Below are positions 23,437 through 32,675 of a stretch of DNA of 61,124 bases, piece by piece; position 1 is the first letter of the stretch, and every line of letters begins with the position of its first letter. Made by a program: the position numbers and the translations under genes. Source of the stretch: Sphingobacterium arenae (GTDB lineage Bacteria > Bacteroidota > Bacteroidia > Sphingobacteriales > Sphingobacteriaceae); assembly GCF_014692505.1 (NCBI RefSeq), contig NZ_JACNYK010000010.1, positions 1-61,124 on the forward strand, in the 5' to 3' direction. The notes under the pieces are model-generated. The model was not told where the DNA came from and made no database searches. It worked only from the letters and a program-made list of their open reading frames with translations.

Positions 23437-25641
23437 ATGAGGGAAAAACATATCTTCTATTACCGCTTCTTTGCGATCGTACTCATCGCCAGCAGCCTGC
23501 TGACTTCCTGCTTTGGCCCTAAGAACCTCGTTACCCAACAAAGCGGCATGCCCTATTACGATTATGTGGGTGAGAACCTAAATGGTTGGGGTTTGGTGAG
23601 GCAGGACAGCCTGTGGGGCTATATCTCGGCAGATAGAAAGCAGGTTATAAAGCCGACTTTTACATGGGCAACGGACTTTGCCGACGGGATGGCGCTGGCG
23701 CAGGATGACCGTGGATATCGTTATATCAACGCTCAGGGCAAATTATTGCGAAGAATAAAAGCACCGCATGCCTATTCGTTTTCTAAAGGATTGGCTCCAG
23801 TAGAAATAAAAGGCAAATGGGGTTATATCAACCGTAAAGGCAAAACAGTCATCAAGCCGCAGTTTGACTGGGCTGAACCTTTCAGTGAAAATCGGGCAGC
23901 AGTTGCTATCGGATTAAAAAAAGGGTATATCAATACACAAGGAGAGATTGTCATCCCCGCTATTTATCAGGAAGCACATGCTTTCAGAAATGGGGTAGCG
24001 ATCGTCCGGAAAGACTTCCAGTTCGGCATCATCGATACACTGGGCAATTTTATATTACCCAACAGCTATGATGAAATAGCCCCCTGGGAAAACGATTTTT
24101 ATCGACTCGGGGTATATAATCCGGCAGCAGATCGGGTGAATATCTTTGGCTTGGCGGATGCAAAGGGGAATCTGCTACTGGACGCCCTGTATGCTACCAT
24201 CGACCTGCAGGAGGGACAATATATCCGCGCAAAAAAAAATAGCCTTTACGGGCTTTTCGACCGGCAGGGAAAAGTAATCATTCCCGTAACATGTGCTTAT
24301 TTGGGCGAAATCTGGGATAATGGCCTGATGGTGGCTAAAAAAAACGGAAACTGGGGCTTTCTGGACAGGAACGGAGAAGTTGCGCTTCCCTTTACCCATC
24401 AAGCTCCGATTAGTGCCGCCGAAGGTCGGATATGGATACGAAAAGACAGTGCTACAATCCTGATGGATTACCAGTTTCGGGAAATCAAACGATTCAACAA
24501 GTACAATAAGGTATATCCTTTTTCAAACGGCTATGCTGCGGTTAGCATAAAAGATACGAGTGACTATTACGGAAACATTTACGGGTATATAGACCGAGAT
24601 GGAAACGAAGCGATTGCCCCGCAATTCGACGGAGGTGCCGGAGATATTAATCGGTACGGAATAGCTGTCGTTGGAAAGAAGAGTTACGGTATCGTGAGGG
24701 AACACCTCTTTAACATACAGAAAAACGTATTGGTGAATGAGAAAGGGTATTCGGACTTAAAAAGGTTTGGACCATTGTTGTTCAATAGTTATGGGGATTT
24801 CATCTCTTCAGAAACAGGGGAACCGATCAACGATTTTCTTTATCAGTCCATCAAACCTTTAGAAGGCGATCGAAAAGAACTGGCAGCAGTTCGCCGAGAC
24901 GGAAAAGAAGGGTTGATTGATACGACACTGACGGAATTATTACCGTTAGCATTTGACGACATAGGCTCTTTCTACAATGACCGGATGAAGCTAAAAAAGA
25001 ATGATCGCTGGGGATATGCCGACGAACAATTTCGCATACGCATTCCGATGATATATGATGATGCCCATTATTTTCGATATCCGATGCTGACCGAGGTCAC
25101 ACAGAATAAGAAGAAGGGTGTCATTAACCGGTACGGACAAGAAATCATTCCAGTGAATTATGCCCAGATATTATTCGACTACGCCTGTGGTCGTATCTAT
25201 GCCAAAAAAGCGGACGGTATAGATATTTACGACAGAGAAGGTCGTTTACTACGACCTACCGATTTTAGCTATATAGGATTGTACGGGCGCAGAAATTATA
25301 TTGCCTACCGGCAAAACGGCAAGCTGGGTTTTATGGATTTTGAATTTAATATACTGTACGAACCGGAGTTCGACGGTGTTGGACATTTTTACGATGGGTT
25401 GGCATGGGTGGCGGTGGATCAAAAAGGTGGATATATCAACGAACAGTTTCAATTGGTCATCCCTGTTCAATTTGAGTATATAGAAAATTTTGCCATCGGG
25501 ATTGCTAAGGTAAAAAAAGACGGTCGTGAATATTATATCAATACCGAAGGAAAAGAAGTTATACCTACCGAAGCTGAGCTGAACAAACGAAACGAAGAAG
25601 TAGAGCGGAGAAAGCGTGGGTGGATTGATTTTAGTAGTTAA
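23437..25641 (+). CDS. WG repeat-containing lipoprotein, 734 residues
   Basis: The start at 23437 gives the lipoprotein signal MREKHIFYYRFFAIVLIASS with the lipobox LLTSC. The mature chain contains many WG-type beta repeats: LWGYISADRKQVIKPTF, KWGYINRKGKTVIKPQF, NWGFLDRNGEVALPF, RWGYADEQFRIRIPM, KLGFMDFEFNILYEPEF. At least twelve units of about 45 residues fill the protein. WG-repeat proteins are common in Bacteroidota and are thought to act in binding at the cell surface; no enzymatic site is seen. The gene appears intact and codes for the largest envelope protein in this half of the window. Confidence 0.85.
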   Translation: MREKHIFYYRFFAIVLIASSLLTSCFGPKNLVTQQSGMPYYDYVGENLNGWGLVRQDSLWGYISADRKQVIKPTFTWATDFADGMALAQDDRGYRYINAQGKLLRRIKAPHAYSFSKGLAPVEIKGKWGYINRKGKTVIKPQFDWAEPFSENRAAVAIGLKKGYINTQGEIVIPAIYQEAHAFRNGVAIVRKDFQFGIIDTLGNFILPNSYDEIAPWENDFYRLGVYNPAADRVNIFGLADAKGNLLLDALYATIDLQEGQYIRAKKNSLYGLFDRQGKVIIPVTCAYLGEIWDNGLMVAKKNGNWGFLDRNGEVALPFTHQAPISAAEGRIWIRKDSATILMDYQFREIKRFNKYNKVYPFSNGYAAVSIKDTSDYYGNIYGYIDRDGNEAIAPQFDGGAGDINRYGIAVVGKKSYGIVREHLFNIQKNVLVNEKGYSDLKRFGPLLFNSYGDFISSETGEPINDFLYQSIKPLEGDRKELAAVRRDGKEGLIDTTLTELLPLAFDDIGSFYNDRMKLKKNDRWGYADEQFRIRIPMIYDDAHYFRYPMLTEVTQNKKKGVINRYGQEIIPVNYAQILFDYACGRIYAKKADGIDIYDREGRLLRPTDFSYIGLYGRRNYIAYRQNGKLGFMDFEFNILYEPEFDGVGHFYDGLAWVAVDQKGGYINEQFQLVIPVQFEYIENFAIGIAKVKKDGREYYINTEGKEVIPTEAELNKRNEEVERRKRGWIDFSS

Positions 25642-25733
25642 AGATGTTCATTTTTCCTTGTTTTCGTGGATTGCCTGGTATGAAACGACCAGCTAACTTT
25701 GTTTACATCGATTGTAGTAAGAAAAACTGAAGT

Positions 25734-26702
25734 ATGATAACGAAATTACAAACCATAACACTCGTCCTGATTGCCGTGCTGGGCATTTGGTCGTGCAGCA
25801 AGAATGATGGAGCCGATCGCGACAACGAAAATGACGGGATCGAGAATCTGCCCGGTAAACTGATATATACCTTTACCGGAGATGTATATCAGCTGGATCT
25901 GCGTACAAACCGACAGAGCACTTATTTCACGTTCAACACCTACGGCTTCAATTCTTGGGATATGGGCCGCGACGGACAGTTCAGGCTGACCAGCGAACGG
26001 GAAGCTGGTGTATTTGATGTTGCCAAAATCACGTTGGTACGTAATTCGGATGGAACAATTGCCGATGAATTTGATTATGATTCGCCGAGGGGTACGGATA
26101 CTAAAGTACAGGCTTTGCTCTCGCCCGATAATAAAAAAGTGTTGTATAGCCCGACGTTGGATAATGGTATCGTCATCACCGATCTAGACGGGAACATACT
26201 TACCCACTTGGAGGCGGTGAACACCGATACGGGACCTATATCTCTTGGAATTAACGACGAAGTGCTGTGGCTTCCCGGCAACCGTATTGTGTTTACGTTA
26301 GATGGCCGGTATATCTTCCGGTCCGACCCGCCCTATACAAGCTTGACCTTGCTAAAAGAAATGTCCTACACCCAATGGGGCAACCTACGGGTAAACAAGC
26401 AGGGCACACAACTTGCATTGATGGTGAGCAACCATATATACGTGATGGATGCGGATGGCAGTGATTTGCGGCAGGTCACGGAAAGCAGCGGCGGAGAGAT
26501 CCATGCTGATTTCTCCCCTGATGGGAAACACCTGCTGATAGCAAAAAAAATTGGCCCTACATTCTTTTACTGGAACCTCGCCATTATCCCGAACGATGGT
26601 CAGGTGTATGATATGGATGATGACGAAGAGGTAATCGTCATACAACCCGAGGGAGAAGAAATCCTTCCAGCGGTTGATGGTCCTACATTTTGGGTGGAAT
26701 GA
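25734..26702 (+). CDS. Lipoprotein with WD40/TolB-like beta-propeller
   Basis: 322 residues. The signal ends in a lipobox-like LGIWSC (Cys about residue 21), followed by an acidic linker (SKNDGADRDNENDG). The repeats YQLDLRTNRQSTYFTF, VQALLSPDNKKVLYS, HIYVMDADGSDLRQVT and EIHADFSPDGKHLLIAKK are typical of PD40/TolB-type propeller blades. It should be anchored to the outer membrane facing the periplasm or outside. The start of the next small gene overlaps its stop (ATGA). Confidence 0.75.
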   Translation: MITKLQTITLVLIAVLGIWSCSKNDGADRDNENDGIENLPGKLIYTFTGDVYQLDLRTNRQSTYFTFNTYGFNSWDMGRDGQFRLTSEREAGVFDVAKITLVRNSDGTIADEFDYDSPRGTDTKVQALLSPDNKKVLYSPTLDNGIVITDLDGNILTHLEAVNTDTGPISLGINDEVLWLPGNRIVFTLDGRYIFRSDPPYTSLTLLKEMSYTQWGNLRVNKQGTQLALMVSNHIYVMDADGSDLRQVTESSGGEIHADFSPDGKHLLIAKKIGPTFFYWNLAIIPNDGQVYDMDDDEEVIVIQPEGEEILPAVDGPTFWVE

Positions 26703-26887
26703 TATGCGATCCTGCTTCGTTACTCTGCATCGCACCCAATGTTTATTCGGAATTTTCTATCCATCCCGAAACCTTTGAATTTGACAAAAAAGTATATTGG
26801 CAAGCCATTGTTATGGCAATCATTATTCTCATTTTGGTATTTATATATGTCGAATGGTACATGAAATACCGATTGGGTATTCCTTAA
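26699..26887 (+). CDS. Small single-span membrane protein
   Basis: 62 residues from the ATG at 26699, overlapping the previous stop by 4 bases. One membrane helix (YWQAIVMAIIILILVFIYV) lies near the C-terminus; the N-terminus has two Cys (CDPASLLCIAP). Translational coupling supports that it is real. Function unknown. Confidence 0.45.
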   Translation: MICDPASLLCIAPNVYSEFSIHPETFEFDKKVYWQAIVMAIIILILVFIYVEWYMKYRLGIP

Positions 26888-26944
26888 TTTTTTAAGGATC
26901 GGAGATATATTATTTTAAACCATCAGTTAGTAAAATATAATAGT

Positions 26945-27334
26945 ATGGCAGGTTGGATTATTTCATTGGTTGGTTTTATCATACTTTTCAATGTTGTTGG
27001 CAAACAGCAGCGAAAGGGTAAAAACGTATCCACGATACGTAAAATATTAGCCTGTATCCTGTGCTTCCATATCAACTGGATAGGAAGTTTGTTATTGTAC
27101 GAACCCGTTATGGAGGTTTTTGATATCAGCACGGACGGCTTTATGAACATGAACGGTCTAATTACCGCTACGGTTATCTGGATGGTGATCGCCATCATCG
27201 TGTTGGTGGTAACCTCCTATACCCAAGAACTGTTAGGCCCGCTTTACCGCACGGTGCGAACCACTCAAATGGTATTTTTATTCCTGCCGATCATCCTGCT
27301 TGTCCTGTTTTTTTTCGTGGTAAGCTTTAAATGA
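26945..27334 (+). CDS. Hypothetical membrane protein, 129 residues
   Basis: Four hydrophobic segments: WIISLVGFIILFNVVG, ILACILCFHINWIGSLLLY, LITATVIWMVIAIIVLVV, and MVFLFLPIILLVLFFFVV. A basic loop (KQQRKGKNVST) follows the first. The family is not recognised. It lies between a small membrane gene and a 399-residue membrane gene, 57 and 97 bp away. Confidence 0.5.
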   Translation: MAGWIISLVGFIILFNVVGKQQRKGKNVSTIRKILACILCFHINWIGSLLLYEPVMEVFDISTDGFMNMNGLITATVIWMVIAIIVLVVTSYTQELLGPLYRTVRTTQMVFLFLPIILLVLFFFVVSFK

Positions 27335-27431
27335 TGTGATGGATTTTTGGATCTTCACAAGCCCAACAACAATTAGCTATGGGTTACACCATCAAACCCA
27401 TATGATACAAAAAACGTATCTTTAGCTACGG

Positions 27432-28631
27432 ATGACAAAATTAAGGAACTGGGCCATACCGTATAGGCTGGAGCGGTTTGGCATTTTTATTTATAAAGTA
27501 TTGCTATGGCCCGCCCTGGGGCTTGTTATCGGTTTTTTTACCGCCGAGATGCTGGGGTTTATATCGGCCTGGTTGCTTTTTGTATTCATTCCGGGTAGTA
27601 TTGGGTTGGCCTGGTTATTTGTCTGGGGATTTATTGGATATACGGACCGTAAAGCCCAAACGGCCACATCTGACCTGGCGTCTGATGGGAAGAACGCCTT
27701 TCCCGCACGTATAGACAGCGTTGATCATGGCGGTGTCCGATTAATGGAGAAACGGGATCTGTTAGTCATAAAAATGACGGTATTTCCGAAGTTTAAGCCA
27801 CCCTTTCAGACAACGATACGCCAGTTTATGACAGCCGAACAAATTGAACAGCTGCAAGAGCAGCATGTTGTCACGTTTTTTGAAGATTCCCACAACCCTG
27901 GCTATGGAAGGATGTCCCTTGCACAACCGGCGGGAGAGCTTTTAATAGACGACCCTGCATTTCAGGCGACTAAAATCTATCCTGAACGGAGAAAAAGTTC
28001 ATTTTTACCCTTGATTGGGCGTAAATTGAACCTACTGACACGTTCGGTAAACATGGTGCTGATTTTCGCGTTGTTTGGTTTCGGCTTTATTTCACCTTTT
28101 ATGGTTACGGGCAATGTGGATTGGCTACGCTTGAGCGTAATCTATTTTCCACAGAAGCTGGTTTTTCAGTACAAAGGTAATTTTAATGCGGAAGCATTCA
28201 GAAAAGCTTATGCTAAAGCCATGGCGTATATTGCCGATCGGCGGGTCGAATCCTTGCTTTTTTACAAAGACTATACCAATGTAAGAGTCGAAGCTCCCGA
28301 TAAGCCCGGTTATATCGAGCATGCGATCATTCGCGGGAATTCTGTGGAAGAAGGTATCCTGTCATTAACGACCTCCGAACCCGACCGGTTGTTCACCGTC
28401 GACTCGGTTAGCTTTGAACTGTTGCAGAAAGTACTGGATGATGTTTCAACTGACCATAATATTGAAGACATCTTCTACATCGGGGTTCGAAGAGATACCC
28501 GTTGGGGAACGCGGGACGGCCGTATCCCCCCTGACTATAAACAAAACCATGTTGATATCCACGTTCTGTTCCGTCCGGATAGTGAGTCGCTTCATTATCA
28601 TGGTGAGACAGGTGTGCGATTACCGAGATAA
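27432..28631 (+). CDS. Hypothetical membrane protein, 399 residues
   Basis: Two adjacent membrane segments near the N-terminus (VLLWPALGLVIGFFTAEML; FISAWLLFVFIPGSIG, with a third at LAWLFVWGFIGY). A soluble beta domain follows (FPARIDSVDHGGVRLM, MTVFPKFKPPFQTTI). A further membrane helix is at VNMVLIFALFGFGFISPF (about 207-224). The C-terminal domain carries DRRVESLLFYKDYTNVRVE. No catalytic motif or family is recognised. The N-terminal arrangement is like proteins with an OB-fold NfeD-like part, but I do not claim it. Confidence 0.5.
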   Translation: MTKLRNWAIPYRLERFGIFIYKVLLWPALGLVIGFFTAEMLGFISAWLLFVFIPGSIGLAWLFVWGFIGYTDRKAQTATSDLASDGKNAFPARIDSVDHGGVRLMEKRDLLVIKMTVFPKFKPPFQTTIRQFMTAEQIEQLQEQHVVTFFEDSHNPGYGRMSLAQPAGELLIDDPAFQATKIYPERRKSSFLPLIGRKLNLLTRSVNMVLIFALFGFGFISPFMVTGNVDWLRLSVIYFPQKLVFQYKGNFNAEAFRKAYAKAMAYIADRRVESLLFYKDYTNVRVEAPDKPGYIEHAIIRGNSVEEGILSLTTSEPDRLFTVDSVSFELLQKVLDDVSTDHNIEDIFYIGVRRDTRWGTRDGRIPPDYKQNHVDIHVLFRPDSESLHYHGETGVRLPR

Positions 28632-28714
28632 AAAGGGTAGTCAATCAGGTGGTATGCTTCCGCACCAGTAAGAATGCAATTGATCGTTTTAACACGGTTT
28701 GTAGGAAATGGACA

Positions 28715-30760
28715 ATGGAAAATAAAGACACGAATCACAAAAGATTTTTCAAACTATTCATAGCTTGGTTAGTTGCATTCTGTGCATTCGGTTTTCGTAT
28801 TTCCCAAGCGCAGGATGCTGTTCAGCAGTATTCCGACAGTTTATTGAATAGTGCCCTTAAAGCCCCTACAACAGAACTGAAAATAGAGGGACTTTTAGGG
28901 GTCAGCATCTTTTGGAGTGACCGCGATACTGCAAAAGCGTATAAATATCTGGAAGCAGCCCGCCAACAGATGGGAAAATCTCCAATTGCTTTTCAACAGG
29001 GGTTGTATCAGCTTTATCGTGCCAATATCTTAATGGAGTATGACCAGCAGCAAGCAAAAAGAGTATTCCTTCATGCGGATTCCTTGTTGGCAACAGACCA
29101 GTCACAGAAAAGCTATCGGTACCGGGCAAAATTGTGGAACAATTACGGCGTCCTTATCCAATCCGAGGATAAGGGTAAGGAGTTTATGAATACCATTCTG
29201 ACCAAAACTTTGCCTTATGCCCGCCACGCGGGTGACAGTGCCCAGGTCGCTTACCAATTTCAAAATGCGGCTACACAACTTGCTGACGTACAAGACTATG
29301 CCGGTGCCGCTGATTACTACCAAAAAGCATTGCATACATTACGAAACCTACCTGGACAGGCCGAACATAAACTGGAAATATTTAGTAATAGCGCTAAAAA
29401 TGCCGTGCTTTTGCGGGATTACGTACGGGCAAAAATACACATAGATAGTGCCCAGCGCTTCGTAAAGATCATTCCGCATTCAACCGCTATCCCCGCCTTT
29501 TATCGTACTAAGCTAACCTATTTCAGACATATAAAGGATTATCAAAAAGCCCTGCAAAGCTATCGTAAAGGAGTTACCGCTGCCCAGCAGTTAGGGAATC
29601 AATATATGCTGATGGATCTCAACTTCGAACTTCATCTATTGTACAAAGAACGCGGCGACTATGCCTTGGCCAAACATTACCTCGAACTATCAAACCAGTA
29701 CCGACCTTTCCACATGCTTAGAAGCATAGCTTTACACCATTATGAAATGGCACAGTTAGAATACCACTTGAGGAATTACAAATCGGCCTATGAGCAATTG
29801 GATACAGCGTCAACGATCATGGACTCGATCTATCAAAAGGATTTGGCCACAAAAGTTTTAAACTTAGAAAAGCAATATAACGCTGCTGAAAAGGAGAACC
29901 GTATCCTCCGGCTCGAAACAAAAAATAAACAACAGGAACTTGCGATAGCCAAAAGCCGCTGGTGGGAGCTTTCGTTAGCGGCCGGACTGGCCCTGGCGGT
30001 ATTTGTCGCCTATTTCTGGTGGAAAATAAATGCAAAAAACAAAAAATTACTTATACAGAACGATTTGCTATACAAAGAAGAACTACGTAGCATGCGCCAA
30101 CAAGAACGTCTGAGCCAGTACGACGCTATGCTTCAAGGGCAGGAGGCAGAAAGAAGTCGTATGGCCAAAGACCTCCACGATGGATTGGGTGGGCTTCTGG
30201 CGGGTGTTAAACTAAAGTTATCATCGATTGTCGCAAGAGCTGGTGAGGCTCAGGTGGGCGAGAAGAATGCCATTAACGATGTTGTCGGCCAACTGGATTA
30301 TTCGGTAGATGAACTGCGGCGAATTGCCCACGATATGATGCCTGAATCCCTGCGGTTCGGTGGTTTGGCGCCTGCTTTATCGGACCTCTGCCGGTACATG
30401 GGTACACCAATGGTGCAGGTGGTATTCCAAAATCTGGGTATCAAAGACAATTATCCGGACCAATTACGGGTGACCGTGTACCGTGTCGTCCAGGAGCTGC
30501 TGACGAATGCAATCAAACACGCCAATGCTACGAAGATCATTCTGCAATGCAGTGAGTTGGACAACTGGCTGTTTGTTACCGTGGAAGACAATGGTAAAGG
30601 GATGGATCAAAGAGAAGAAAATCGGAAAAAGGGACTGGGACTGATCAATATCCGGAACCGGATTTCCTTATTAAATGGAGATATCGAAACCGTTTCACAT
30701 CCGGGGGAAGGTACAACTGTTAATATTCAAATACCCAAATACCTTTATAATGGAGAATGA
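28715..30760 (+). CDS. Sensor histidine kinase with periplasmic TPR domain, HisKA_3 type
   Basis: 681 residues from the ATG at 28715. The signal peptide (FFKLFIAWLVAFCAFG ... QAQ) is followed by about 380 residues of TPR repeats (YAGAADYYQKALHTL, YQKALQSYRKGVTAAQQLG, DYALAKHYLELSNQY). A membrane helix (WWELSLAAGLALAVFVAYFW) and a coiled coil come next. The HisKA_3 box ERSRMAKDLHDGLGG holds the phosphorylated His. The ATPase domain shows ELLTNAIKHANA, VEDNGKGM and KGLGLINIRNR. The stop overlaps the response regulator start by 11 bases. It senses an unknown periplasmic cue. Confidence 0.93.
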   Translation: MENKDTNHKRFFKLFIAWLVAFCAFGFRISQAQDAVQQYSDSLLNSALKAPTTELKIEGLLGVSIFWSDRDTAKAYKYLEAARQQMGKSPIAFQQGLYQLYRANILMEYDQQQAKRVFLHADSLLATDQSQKSYRYRAKLWNNYGVLIQSEDKGKEFMNTILTKTLPYARHAGDSAQVAYQFQNAATQLADVQDYAGAADYYQKALHTLRNLPGQAEHKLEIFSNSAKNAVLLRDYVRAKIHIDSAQRFVKIIPHSTAIPAFYRTKLTYFRHIKDYQKALQSYRKGVTAAQQLGNQYMLMDLNFELHLLYKERGDYALAKHYLELSNQYRPFHMLRSIALHHYEMAQLEYHLRNYKSAYEQLDTASTIMDSIYQKDLATKVLNLEKQYNAAEKENRILRLETKNKQQELAIAKSRWWELSLAAGLALAVFVAYFWWKINAKNKKLLIQNDLLYKEELRSMRQQERLSQYDAMLQGQEAERSRMAKDLHDGLGGLLAGVKLKLSSIVARAGEAQVGEKNAINDVVGQLDYSVDELRRIAHDMMPESLRFGGLAPALSDLCRYMGTPMVQVVFQNLGIKDNYPDQLRVTVYRVVQELLTNAIKHANATKIILQCSELDNWLFVTVEDNGKGMDQREENRKKGLGLINIRNRISLLNGDIETVSHPGEGTTVNIQIPKYLYNGE

Positions 30761-31376
30761 ACAGATTAAACTTATTATCGTGGATGACCATCCCGTAGTG
30801 CTACAGGGGTTTGAGTATATGCTGCATGATGTAGCGGGAATACAGTTTATCGGTAAATTTACAGATGCAACCTCTATGCTGGGGTATTTACAAAATAATG
30901 CGGTGGACGTTGTACTGCTTGACATCAATCTACCAGACCAGAACGGTGTCGATGTCTGTGCCGCTATCAAGCAGCTTCACGAAGACACTGTCGTGATTGC
31001 GATCAGCAATATCAACGAATGGAGCATTATCCAACGGATGTTAGATGTCGGTGCAAATGGGTATTTTCTCAAAAATGCAGCAGCGGACGAACTCATACAG
31101 GGTATCAAGAACGCTATTGAAGGCGAAACGGTACTTAGTCAAGGTATCGAAGACATCTTAAAAAGCCGGGACACAGGCGATCTGCCGGTTATCACCCGCA
31201 GGGAAAAAGAAGTGCTTGCCCTATTGGCATCTGGACTTAGCTCTGTAGAAATAGGCGAAAAAATCTTCATAAGTCCACTTACGGTTGAAAGTCATCGGCG
31301 CAATCTATTGCAAAAGTTTAAAGTAACTAATGTAGCAGCGCTCATCCATAGGGCTACCGATATGAAGTATATTTAG
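30750..31376 (+). CDS. NarL/FixJ-type response regulator, partner of the kinase
   Basis: 208 residues from the ATG at 30750 (MENEQIKLIIVDDHPVV). The receiver has the acidic pair DD, the phospho-acceptor Asp in VVLLDINLPDQNG and Lys in YFLKNAAA. The LuxR helix-turn-helix (about 140-200) reads VITRREKEVLALLASGLSSVEIGEKIFISPLTVESHRRN. Its start lies inside the kinase gene, so the two proteins are made together. Targets cannot be told from the window. Confidence 0.93.
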   Translation: MENEQIKLIIVDDHPVVLQGFEYMLHDVAGIQFIGKFTDATSMLGYLQNNAVDVVLLDINLPDQNGVDVCAAIKQLHEDTVVIAISNINEWSIIQRMLDVGANGYFLKNAAADELIQGIKNAIEGETVLSQGIEDILKSRDTGDLPVITRREKEVLALLASGLSSVEIGEKIFISPLTVESHRRNLLQKFKVTNVAALIHRATDMKYI

Positions 31377-31395
31377 CAGAACTTTAGTCGAGAAG

Positions 31396-31497
31396 GTTCC
31401 AAAAACGAAAGAATCACCTTATTGTAGACAATTTGTATATACGAATAAGAGTGCTCTGTGCATTTTAAGGTCCCATGACGATTATAGTTTTATTAAC
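31396..31497. repeat. 102-bp direct repeat, copy 1
   Basis: Matches 37976-38077 with two mismatches. On the minus strand both copies read NKTIIVMGP or NKTIIAMGP, but one difference turns a Glu codon into a stop in copy 1. The two copies flank a 6.5-kb block with the AraC gene, the TonB receptor gene and arsenic operon 1. Confidence 0.85.
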
Positions 31498-31572
31498 GTC
31501 CCCTAATGAGCCGATTGCTGCTTTTGCTCCAATGGTTTCAATTTCTTTTCTTTTTTCGGGATTGCTGCTGAT
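31465..31572 (-). pseudogene. Remnant of an NmrA-like NAD(P)-binding protein gene
   Basis: Open frame of 35 codons: ISSNPEKRKEIETIGAKAAI, then GSLGDV, which fits the second beta-alpha unit of NmrA-like NAD(P)-binding proteins (NPEKR...GA...GDL/V). After GDV it runs into the 102-bp repeat. Only about one eighth of such a protein is present. Confidence 0.5.
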
Positions 31573-31657
31573 TTCTTGATAAGACAAAGGTATCCCAACA
31601 AACGGCCTTCACCGATACCCAGATTTCCCCATCTGATGACCGTTTTTCCCGAACACA
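31572..31657. repeat. Promoter-like repeat, copy 1
   Basis: Resembles 45096-45181 closely, including ACCGATACCCAGATTTCCC and GATGACCGTTTTTCCCGAA. In the second copy it lies directly upstream of the spondin-domain gene. Here the gene that it served seems to be lost; the NmrA-like remnant starts at its edge. Confidence 0.6.
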
Positions 31658-31862
31658 CCTCGCCAGTTTCCGTTGAAAGAGAAAACTTCGTCTAAATCAC
31701 ATTTCAACAGCATAATATGAATGCGATATTTGTTCAAGAATTGAACCTTAAACAATAAGAATACCTTCAAAATTTGACTTCTTCGATGTCCTTTGGAAAC
31801 TCATTGACTTTGATAGTTCTTCAATTTTAATATCGTAGATTAGTTGTTATAATCACAAAGCG

Positions 31863-32675
31863 ATGAAAAACAGTAAGAAAATTGAGGTGAAAGACAAACT
31901 GGTAACACAAAAACTCATAAAGGTCGTTGCTTTTGATCAATCCAAGTATATGACCAGACCGCACAAGCATAATGGTTATTTGGAGTTGGTGTTCCTATTT
32001 TCGACTTCTGGAAAGCATGTAATCGACGGAAGGGAATCTACAATAAAAACGCCTTGTCTATTGGTGATCAGAAAGGGTAATGTGCACCATTGGGAATTAG
32101 TCAATCCAGTAACGGGATTTGTTGTTTTAGTGAAAGACATATTTATTAACCAAAGCCTTGATTTTGAAATAAAAAGGCTGGTGGATGAAATTATCCGGTT
32201 TGATACGGTATACCTTAAGGATAGCAAAACTATGGAGGCTTTATTAGGAGTATTGGCTGTTGAAGAAAATAAAGTATGTCAGGAAGGGCTGCTCAAGGTA
32301 ATCTTGGCAAAAGCCTTGGAACATATAGACAGTCCTAGACAAGCTGCAGCTACCCAAAAGAATATCTATCATCGATTCTGTGGATTGCTCAACGAAGATG
32401 CAAAGGTCATCAACCATGTGGCGCATTATGCAACAAAGTTGAACACGAGCCCCCAAAACTTGAACGCTGCCTGCAAGAAAAATTCAAATTTAACGGCTTC
32501 GGAAGTATTGGCGGGGTATATAATTAAAGAGGCCAAGAGGTTGCTCTTCTATACGAACAATTCAATATCCGAGGTAGCTTTTGAATTAGGCTTCTCTGAT
32601 AAGTCAAATTTCTCTAAATATTTTAAACGGTATACCGGTATTACGCCGAGGGAATTCAAGGCGCAGGAAGCCTAG
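31863..32675 (+). CDS. AraC family transcriptional regulator
   Basis: 270 residues. The N-terminal cupin domain reads RPHKHNGYLELVFLFSTSG and CLLVIRKGNVHHWELV. The C-terminal double helix-turn-helix (about 190-268) ends EVAFELGFSDKSNFSKYFKRYTGITPREFKA. It is convergent with the TonB-dependent receptor gene, overlapping its end by 4 bp, so the receptor is not necessarily its target. The 185 bp upstream hold decayed DNA and no clear operator. Confidence 0.88.
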   Translation: MKNSKKIEVKDKLVTQKLIKVVAFDQSKYMTRPHKHNGYLELVFLFSTSGKHVIDGRESTIKTPCLLVIRKGNVHHWELVNPVTGFVVLVKDIFINQSLDFEIKRLVDEIIRFDTVYLKDSKTMEALLGVLAVEENKVCQEGLLKVILAKALEHIDSPRQAAATQKNIYHRFCGLLNEDAKVINHVAHYATKLNTSPQNLNAACKKNSNLTASEVLAGYIIKEAKRLLFYTNNSISEVAFELGFSDKSNFSKYFKRYTGITPREFKAQEA